Positions 6,560 to 11,383 of a stretch of DNA of 11,383 bases are shown here, piece by piece. The DNA is from an uncultured Lacibacter sp. GTDB taxonomy: Bacteria; Bacteroidota; Bacteroidia; Chitinophagales; Chitinophagaceae. The notes beneath the pieces were generated by a model. That model saw nothing but the letters and a program-made list of their open reading frames with translations. It was not told the origin of the DNA and did not search any database. Positions within the stretch are counted from its first letter, which is position 1. Each line of letters starts with the position of its first letter. The translations under genes were made by a program, and so were the position numbers. Location: assembly GCF_946479605.1 (NCBI RefSeq), contig NZ_CAMLGT010000113.1:1-11383 (forward strand), read 5' to 3'.

Positions 6560-7954
6560 TTAGTTTAATAATGATTGTAAGTTGCCTTGTGCTTTGAGTA
6601 ATTGTATTTCCGATACTTTGTAATCGAGCAAGGCTGCGGAATAATTATTCTGTGCTTCGGTTAAAGAATTTTCTGCATTCAACAAGTCAGTTAATGTAGC
6701 TAACCCATTGTTGTAATTGTTCATGGTGTTGAAATACACTTCCTCTGCCAGACGCACATTTTCCTTTTGTGTGTTGAGTGTGATGATACTGTTGTTGATC
6801 TTTGTCTTTGCATTCTCAAACGAAAGATTCAAAGCCAGCTTGGTGTAGTTGATGTCTTCATTTAGTTTGCGTATAGCAACATCAGCTTGTTTTACTTTCG
6901 ATTTGGTTGCACCACCATTAAAGATGGGCACTTTTATATTTAGACTGATGGACGAAACATCGAACCAGTTAACTCCCTGACTTGAGCCTTTAAACAAAGG
7001 AAACTTATTACCCAGCGCATTGTACGAATAGTTACCGCCAATGGATACTGTTGGCAGATTTGCTCCTTTGATAGATGTTTTTTGATAATTGAGTAATTGC
7101 TCCTGCTTGCGCAACACCTGCATTTCTGTACGGCCATTTACATCAATAGAATCGGCTTTAGCAACGGCCTGCGGACGAATACTGTTCAAATCAATATCAG
7201 GAACAATGATCGGTGTGTTGATGGGCATACCCATGTAAAACTTTAGTTGGTTCTCCAGTAACGCAACGCCATTCAACAATTGCTGTCTGCGGCTTTGCAT
7301 ATTGGAGATGTTAACAATGATCCTGTCGAGATCGATCTTCTTTGCCAAGCCATTATCCAATAAACTCTGCAATACATTTTTTGTCGTGAGCATATTTTTC
7401 AATGTACTATCGATCACCGTTAGTTGCTGGCGTTGCACCAACACCTGGTAATAAGTAGTGGCTACCTGTTCCATGATCTGTTCTTCGGTAAGCTGTGCAT
7501 TGATGCGGTAGAACTCTGCAGTTGTCTTCGCTGCTTTTAATCCAACAAATACTGAGTTGTCGAAAATGGTTTGGTTAACCGATACTGAAGCACCTGCATT
7601 CCATTTCTGTCCGAATGCAACAAGAAATGTTTCTCCCGGTCGGCCTGCCAGTTCACCCGGCACCGCACTTAACATAAGGATGGGATTATAGGTAGTAGAT
7701 GCCGAGCCGCTCACCTGTGGTAATGCTCTTGCTCTTACTTCATCAACTTGGTATTGACCATTTTCAATATCCAGTTTTGCTTTTCGTGCATCCCTGTTGG
7801 CCTGCAATGCATATTGCAACGCCTCTTTCAGGGTAAGCGTTTTTGCTTCCTGCGCACCAGCCAATACAGGCAGGAAAAAGAGGAGCAAAAAAAGATTGCT
7901 CTTCATTCCTTGCAGTACGGGCCGTTTGGTTTGTGATTGCTGCTTTGTTTTCAT
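6560..7954 (-). CDS. TolC-like outer-membrane efflux channel protein
   Basis: A 464-residue outer-membrane factor of the TolC/OEP family that completes the tripartite efflux system. A signal peptide ends at ...FLPVLAGA, with likely cleavage after residue 34. The mature part begins with the family opening, TLTLKEALQYALQANRDARKAK. Two OEP repeats of long helices and short beta strands follow (about 40-235 and 255-460). The second ends with the typical YNNGLATLTDLLNAENSLTEA helix. The ATG at 7954 lies one base after the stop of the preceding TetR gene (TAG, A, ATG), which favours translational coupling. It gives an unusually long 17-residue polar stretch before the hydrophobic core, and a second ATG at codon 17 (7906) would give a more normal signal peptide. 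Which start is used cannot be settled from sequence. Confidence 0.93.
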   Translation of the reverse strand: MKTKQQSQTKRPVLQGMKSNLFLLLFFLPVLAGAQEAKTLTLKEALQYALQANRDARKAKLDIENGQYQVDEVRARALPQVSGSASTTYNPILMLSAVPGELAGRPGETFLVAFGQKWNAGASVSVNQTIFDNSVFVGLKAAKTTAEFYRINAQLTEEQIMEQVATTYYQVLVQRQQLTVIDSTLKNMLTTKNVLQSLLDNGLAKKIDLDRIIVNISNMQSRRQQLLNGVALLENQLKFYMGMPINTPIIVPDIDLNSIRPQAVAKADSIDVNGRTEMQVLRKQEQLLNYQKTSIKGANLPTVSIGGNYSYNALGNKFPLFKGSSQGVNWFDVSSISLNIKVPIFNGGATKSKVKQADVAIRKLNEDINYTKLALNLSFENAKTKINNSIITLNTQKENVRLAEEVYFNTMNNYNNGLATLTDLLNAENSLTEAQNNYSAALLDYKVSEIQLLKAQGNLQSLLN

Positions 7955-7955
7955 T

Positions 7956-8552
7956 CTATTGTTTTGAATATTTCCTGATAACTGTTTTTCCTTTTGTTGT
8001 TGTTATGGCATGCAAATAGAATTTTGAGAGGTCTTTCATCAATTGCACAGTATGCAGTTTTCGTGTAGAGAATTCTGTACTGTCGAATATGGTGTTGATC
8101 TGTTGCATGCGTATTTCAGCAGTAAGATCAACGGACAAATCTTCCCTGTATAATTCTTCTTCAATTCCACGTTGAATATTTGCGATGAAGCATGGCAGCA
8201 GAAACTGGTTAAGATAACTGCTCACTTTATTCCACCCTGCGGCATCGTACTTGCGCAGATCGTAAAAGAACAAACGGCTCACATCGGGTAATGATGGAAA
8301 TACTTCCTCAGCCTGTATACTTATTTCTTCTACTGCATTGGCTGCTTTTGCTGCACAATGTTTAAATGCCTGTTCGTAATCGCAAAGCAATTCATCAAGC
8401 AGCTCGTGAACAATTGCTTGTTTATCGTTAAAGTGCTGATACAAAGTTTTCTTTGAAATACCTGCACGCTTTGCAAGGTCATCCAGCGAAATACTTTTGA
8501 TGCCGTATTTAAAAAACAATTCCTGTGCTTTCTGTTTAATGCGTGCTGTCAT
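7956..8552 (-). CDS. TetR/AcrR-family transcriptional regulator (first of three, next to the channel gene)
   Basis: A 198-residue dimeric repressor. The N-terminal helix-turn-helix domain is at about 3-50, with ARIKQKAQELFFKYGIKSIS and recognition part ISKKTLYQHFNDK. The rest is the all-helical ligand-binding and dimerization domain, which in this family is variable and does not reveal the ligand. The ATG at 8552 overlaps the upstream stop by one base (TGATG); a GTG one codon earlier is also possible. It is directly followed, one base later, by the channel gene, so it is probably made together with the efflux proteins and represses the unit. Its DNA-binding domain differs from the two upstream TetR proteins, so it probably reads a different operator. 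Confidence 0.88.
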   Translation of the reverse strand: MTARIKQKAQELFFKYGIKSISLDDLAKRAGISKKTLYQHFNDKQAIVHELLDELLCDYEQAFKHCAAKAANAVEEISIQAEEVFPSLPDVSRLFFYDLRKYDAAGWNKVSSYLNQFLLPCFIANIQRGIEEELYREDLSVDLTAEIRMQQINTIFDSTEFSTRKLHTVQLMKDLSKFYLHAITTTKGKTVIRKYSKQ

Positions 8553-9151
8553 CACTTCTTAGTTATTCCATTGATCATTAAAAGCACAGCATTTTTTTGT
8601 TTCGTAAACAGTTGCTGAAACTGATCTTCTGTTGGTATGGGGCAGGTAAACTGCATGCTGTATGCAAATGCAGCCATTGTATCCAGCATTAGCTGAACTG
8701 TTTGTTTCACATCAACTTCACGAACAAGTCCTTTCTCTATTTCAAGCTGAAGCCTGTCGGCCAATGCTTCACGTTCTGCTGCTTCTGCCTGCTTTCTTGT
8801 TTCTTCTATTTCCAGACTGCTGCGGGTAAAGCCATCGGTTTTCATTTGTATAAACAGCATGTGGTACTTGCCAAAAAAAGAATGACGCATATCCACCAGG
8901 CCGGTAAAAAGTTCGTTGAGTGATAGTTTTTTTGCTATCAGTTTCTTTACCTCCCCGATATAATCGCCGGCTATTTTATCCAGTACGCTTGTTACCAGCG
9001 ATGCTTTATCGTGGTAGTAATACATCAACGCCTGCTTGGAAATGCTCAGATCGTCGGCTATTTCGGTGAGTGTTGTTTTGTTCACCCCGAAATGCGACAG
9101 GCGCCTGATGGCTGCCTCCAGAATCTGTTCCTGTTTTACCGCACTCTTCAC
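8552..9151 (-). CDS. TetR/AcrR-family transcriptional regulator (second of three)
   Basis: A repressor of 199 residues if it starts at the GTG at 9151. The helix-turn-helix domain is at about 6-52, with QILEAAIRRLSHFGVNKTT and recognition part LSISKQALMYYYHDK. A helical effector domain follows. The frame is open up to a TTG at 9202. I prefer 9151 because a perfect -7 box (9200-9207) and a 25-bp palindrome (9178-9202) lie over the longer start, and the extra 17 residues are only a Lys-rich stretch. The GTG start also puts the domain at the usual distance from the N-terminus. The DNA-binding domain is about 70% identical by eye (32 of 46 positions) to the TetR encoded just upstream, so the two arose by duplication. 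It overlaps the next TetR gene by one base. Confidence 0.85.
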   Translation of the reverse strand: MKSAVKQEQILEAAIRRLSHFGVNKTTLTEIADDLSISKQALMYYYHDKASLVTSVLDKIAGDYIGEVKKLIAKKLSLNELFTGLVDMRHSFFGKYHMLFIQMKTDGFTRSSLEIEETRKQAEAAEREALADRLQLEIEKGLVREVDVKQTVQLMLDTMAAFAYSMQFTCPIPTEDQFQQLFTKQKNAVLLMINGITKK

Positions 9152-9177
9152 ATTTAACTTTTTTACTTTTTGACCTA

Positions 9178-9202
9178 TTGACTTTTTTAATTTAAAAGTC
9201 AA
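9178..9202 (-). promoter_or_regulatory. 25-bp palindrome, candidate TetR operator
   Basis: TTGACTTTT (9178-9186) and AAAAGTCAA (9194-9202) are exact inverted repeats around a 7-nt AT spacer. A further TTGAC half-site lies just next to it (9170-9174). It overlaps the -7 box and the expected transcription start of the second TetR gene, which is the position of a classical autoregulatory operator. The owner could be the second TetR, its paralogue, or both. Confidence 0.5.
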
Positions 9203-9207
9203 AGATA
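9200..9207 (-). promoter_or_regulatory. Perfect TAnnTTTG -7 box upstream of the second TetR gene
   Basis: The - strand reads TATCTTTG, a full match to the Bacteroidota -7 consensus. No TTTG is seen about 20 nt upstream, so the promoter may be weak or may use only the -7 box. It would start transcription near 9195, downstream of the TTG at 9202 and upstream of the GTG at 9151. This suggests the lower five genes can be transcribed separately from the third TetR. Confidence 0.4.
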
Positions 9208-9221
9208 AAGCAAAAAAATAA

Positions 9222-9824
9222 TTACTTCGTTAAGCCTTTCAAAAAAATGACAGAAAACTCTTTTTCACGCTTGAGGAGAGCCCGGAATTGCTTTCCGTCA
9301 GGGAAGAAAGCGGGGCTTTGAACAAAGTAAGCCATACGAAAGCCCTCCAGGAAGTCGAAATACAGTTCAGCCGTTTTACTGGCATTCTCCATCTGGAATA
9401 TGCCGGCATTTTTGCCCTTCTCCATAATTTCTGCTATCCGGCCGAGATCCCGTTTGCGGATATCATCAAAAATTGCTTTCAATTCGGGTGGAAGTCCGGG
9501 CTGTCGCATGTTGCGCAAGTACTCTACTATATTATAATAGCGGATAATGAAATCGGTACGGCTATCAAGAAAAGTAAGAATTGCTTTTTGCGGATCGCTT
9601 TCGCCAGCCAGCACCTCATCAAATGAGAGAGCAGCTGCCGAAGTAATATGTTTGAGCACAGCAGCAAACAAACTCTTCTTATCGGGAAAATAATAATACA
9701 GTAGTGCTTTAGAAATGGAAAGATCAGCAGCAATTTCGTTCATTGTGGTTTTATTCACACCAAAATGCGCAAACCGTTTGATCGCTGCTTCTATAATCAT
9801 TTCCTGTTTCTGATCTACTGCCAT
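9222..9824 (-). CDS. TetR/AcrR-family transcriptional regulator (third of three, first in transcription order)
   Basis: A 200-residue repressor. The helix-turn-helix domain is at about 7-53, with MIIEAAIKRFAHFGVNKTT and recognition part LSISKALLYYYFPDK. The ligand domain follows, including IIRYYNIVEYLRNMRQPGLPPELKAIFDDIRKRD, a pattern seen in several Bacteroidota TetR proteins. The ATG at 9824 is the first sensible start. A weak TTACTTTG box (one mismatch to TAnnTTTG) lies just 7 nt upstream on the - strand, so the message could be very short-leadered. It is a paralogue of the next gene in the DNA-binding half, while the effector halves differ. Nothing in the sequence tells the inducer. It is separated from the DksA-like gene by a strong terminator, so it is probably the first gene of the efflux unit. 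Confidence 0.88.
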   Translation of the reverse strand: MAVDQKQEMIIEAAIKRFAHFGVNKTTMNEIAADLSISKALLYYYFPDKKSLFAAVLKHITSAAALSFDEVLAGESDPQKAILTFLDSRTDFIIRYYNIVEYLRNMRQPGLPPELKAIFDDIRKRDLGRIAEIMEKGKNAGIFQMENASKTAELYFDFLEGFRMAYFVQSPAFFPDGKQFRALLKREKEFSVIFLKGLTK

Positions 9825-9887
9825 GAACTGCCAAAGTAAATGAAAAAATACATGTGCCGCATAACTATATCACAAACATCAGCACAG

Positions 9888-9923
9888 AAAAAAGGGTTGT
9901 CAACATATATAAGTTGACAACCC
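9888..9923 (-). terminator. Intrinsic terminator of the ileS/DksA-like unit
   Basis: A perfect 11-bp stem, GGGTTGTCAAC (9894-9904) with GTTGACAACCC (9913-9923), has an 8-nt AT loop. On the - strand it runs straight into six T (9893 down to 9888). It lies 34 nt after the stop codon of the DksA-like gene. Confidence 0.92.
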
Positions 9924-9957
9924 AATATTCAGTATAACAGTGTAGTTATTTCGTTGT

Positions 9958-10827
9958 TTATTCGCCTGCGGGTTGAGGACCTTTTACAATACCCATCTTC
10001 GCTTCAATGCTCAGGGTTGCATGAGGTACTGCACGTAAACGGGCTTTATCGATCAACTTACCGGTTACACGGCAAATACCGTAAGTTTTGTTTTCGATAC
10101 GCATCAACGCTTTTTCCAGGTGATCGATGTAAGTGATCTGACGACTGGCCATCTGGCTCAGTTGCTCACGCTCCATACTTACGCTACCATCTTCCATGGT
10201 CATGTAACGGCCATCATCACCATCGCCACCCTGATCGTCTTTGCGGGTGATTAAACCTTGCAGATAGTTCAATTCTTTTTTTGCAGCTTCATGTTTACGC
10301 TGAATAAGCTCTTTAAACTCCTGCAGATCTGCATCACTGTAACGAACCAAAGGACCCTGCGGTTTTTCTTCAACAGATTTATCTAACACGGATTTTGTAA
10401 AATCGGGTTGATATTTCACCGAGGTGTTCACCGATGTTTTGATTGGCTTCACTTCTTTTGGAGGAGCCGGTTTTTTTGCTTCTTTTTTCAAATCTTTTAT
10501 TGCTTGTTTAACGGTGGGCTTAATTGCGCTTTCCGGTTTTTCTGCCGGCGCTTGTTTTTTAACTTCCGGTTTTGCCGCTTTTGGCGGCACTGGTTTGACT
10601 GCTGCTTTTACCGCAGGTTTGGCTGCCGGTTTTGCTGCTGCTTTTTTGGCAACAGGCTTAGCTGTCGGTTTTGGTACCGGCTTTTTTGCCACAGGTTTAA
10701 CAGCCGCCTTTTTAGGGGCTGGCTTAGGAGCTGGCTTTTTTGCAGCAGGCTTAGCCGCCTTTTTGGGAGCTGGTTTTGCAGCAGGCTTCTTAGGGGCCGG
10801 TTTCGCTGCTTTCTTTTTAATTGCCAT
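9958..10827 (-). CDS. TraR/DksA-family protein with a Lys/Ala/Pro-rich histone-H1-like N-terminal tail
   Basis: A 289-residue protein in two parts. Residues 2 to about 130 are a disordered tail of KPAPKK, KPAAKK and KPVAKK units, very basic, like histone H1 or bacterial H1-like proteins. Residues about 160-280 match the TraR/DksA fold: a coiled coil (YSDADLQEFKELI onward), an acidic tip loop rich in Asp (about 196-205), a return helix, and the signature YGICRVTGKLIDKARLRAVPHATLSIEAK. In E. coli DksA that signature holds four zinc cysteines; here only Cys252 remains and the others read Thr, Ser and Ala, so zinc is probably not bound. Family members act on RNA polymerase through the secondary channel, but the role of this group is not established. 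The ATG at 10827 is chosen over one at 10872 because a strong AAAGGAGG lies 5 nt before it. It is coupled to ileS, whose stop is one base upstream. Confidence 0.87.
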   Translation of the reverse strand: MAIKKKAAKPAPKKPAAKPAPKKAAKPAAKKPAPKPAPKKAAVKPVAKKPVPKPTAKPVAKKAAAKPAAKPAVKAAVKPVPPKAAKPEVKKQAPAEKPESAIKPTVKQAIKDLKKEAKKPAPPKEVKPIKTSVNTSVKYQPDFTKSVLDKSVEEKPQGPLVRYSDADLQEFKELIQRKHEAAKKELNYLQGLITRKDDQGGDGDDGRYMTMEDGSVSMEREQLSQMASRQITYIDHLEKALMRIENKTYGICRVTGKLIDKARLRAVPHATLSIEAKMGIVKGPQPAGE

Positions 10828-10828
10828 T

Positions 10829-11383
10829 CTATCCTCCTTTTTTGTGTACTTGAACTTTAAGGTTGATTTCATTTACCTCAATCTCCGTTCCATCTGCAAT
10901 TTCAGGAACCAGATCCAGGCTGTCTGCCAAAATTTCGGCGCAAATATAGGATTTAAATTGAGTGATGGAAGGCCGCAGGCTTTCGTTATCCGATACCAGC
11001 ACAGCAATCCTGTCAGTCAGCTCAAACCCGCTCTCCTTGCGGATTTTCTGGATGCGGTTCACCAATTCCCGGGCATTTCCTTCATTGAGTAATTCGGGAC
11101 TGATGGTAACATCCAGTGCCACAGTAACGGCTCCCTTAGCGGCAACCATCCAACCGGGCACATCTTCGCTTAAAATTTCAACATCTGTCAAATATAATGG
11201 AACGGTTTCATTCTCTATCAACAGATTATAAACAGTTTCACGCTCAATCCTGCTGATGTCTTCCTGGGTGAACTGCGCCAGTGCCGCCGATACCGCCTTC
11301 ATCTTCGCTCCCATCTTTTTGCCAAGGGCTATAAAGTTGGGTTTGATCTTCTTTTTAATGAAAGTATTGTCGGCCGTGAGGTA
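10829..11383 (-). CDS. ileS: Isoleucyl-tRNA synthetase, C-terminal 184 residues (5' end outside window)
   Basis: The frame is open from the window edge to a TAG at 10829-10831. The visible part is the C-terminal region after the anticodon-binding domain of class I IleRS. It begins with KKKIKPNFIALGKKMGAKMKAV, a strongly conserved stretch in bacterial and eukaryotic-type IleRS ('KPN...LG...G..MK'). It continues through DVTISPELLNEGNARELVNRIQKIRKESGFELTDRIAV, also typical. The catalytic HIGH and KMSKS regions would lie upstream, outside the window. The enzyme attaches isoleucine to tRNA(Ile) in the cytoplasm. The end of the gene carries the ribosome binding site of the DksA-like gene, so the two are co-transcribed and translationally coupled. 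Confidence 0.93.
   Translation of the reverse strand, partial: YLTADNTFIKKKIKPNFIALGKKMGAKMKAVSAALAQFTQEDISRIERETVYNLLIENETVPLYLTDVEILSEDVPGWMVAAKGAVTVALDVTISPELLNEGNARELVNRIQKIRKESGFELTDRIAVLVSDNESLRPSITQFKSYICAEILADSLDLVPEIADGTEIEVNEINLKVQVHKKGG
10833..10840 (-). promoter_or_regulatory. Strong Shine-Dalgarno sequence inside the 3' end of ileS
   Basis: The - strand reads AAAGGAGG, ending 5 nt before the ATG at 10827. The same bases encode Lys-Gly-Gly, the last residues of IleRS. It decides the start of the DksA-like gene and stands out because the other genes in this window have no clear Shine-Dalgarno sequence. Confidence 0.75.

Noticed and set aside
10828..10872. Earlier ATG for the DksA-like protein at 10872
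   Set aside because: It overlaps ileS by 44 bases and lacks a ribosome binding site, while the ATG at 10827 has an ideal one.
10424..11092. Long + strand open frame (222 codons) opposite the DksA-like and ileS genes, rich in Gly, Ala and Phe
   Set aside because: It is the antisense image of the Lys/Ala/Pro repeat region, whose codons leave few stops on the other strand. It crosses two real genes and has no start context.

Overview
The window looks like ordinary chromosomal DNA from a member of the Bacteroidota, most likely a Chitinophagaceae-type organism. That is inferred from several things: promoter-like elements fitting the Bacteroidota pattern (TTG about 20 nt upstream of TAnnTTTG), mostly absent Shine-Dalgarno sequences, a stand-alone RRM RNA-binding protein with a glycine-rich tail, a Bacteroidota-style Crp/Fnr regulator, and an isoleucyl-tRNA synthetase gene followed by a TraR/DksA-like gene. 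There are no insertion sequences, CRISPR arrays, phage genes, tRNA genes or rRNA genes.

Left part, + strand (1-2170). The last 19 codons of what looks like an ABC transporter ATPase/permease are followed by a roughly 220-nt leader with a candidate promoter and a long-range hairpin. Next come a small RRM RNA-binding protein with its own intrinsic terminator (701-730), a Crp/Fnr-family regulator, and a classical short-chain dehydrogenase. A perfect 22-bp palindrome fills the gap between the regulator and the dehydrogenase and is a good candidate for the regulator's operator.

Middle part, - strand (9824 down to 2227). Six genes lie head to tail: three TetR/AcrR-family repressors, then a TolC-like outer-membrane channel, a periplasmic adaptor and an RND (AcrB-like, HAE1-type) pump. 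Together they form a complete tripartite drug or toxin efflux system with its regulators upstream in the same run of genes. The junctions are tight (19-70 nt, a 1-nt overlap, 1 nt, 12 nt, 58 nt). The last gap holds an intercistronic hairpin, and a - strand terminator closes the unit at 2174-2204. The second and third repressors in window coordinates (8552-9151 and 9222-9824) are clearly paralogous in their DNA-binding domains. A 25-bp palindrome overlaps a perfect TAnnTTTG box between them.

Right part, - strand (11383 down to 9958). The 3' end of ileS is coupled to a TraR/DksA-like gene through a strong Shine-Dalgarno sequence inside the last ileS codons. The DksA-like protein has a long Lys/Ala/Pro-rich, histone-H1-like N-terminal tail and a zinc-finger region that has lost three of the four cysteines. 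A strong terminator (9888-9923) separates this unit from the efflux operon.

I see no clearly novel multi-gene system. The points most worth a second look are the H1-like/DksA fusion, the two palindromic operator candidates, the three stacked repressors, and the structured RNA elements.
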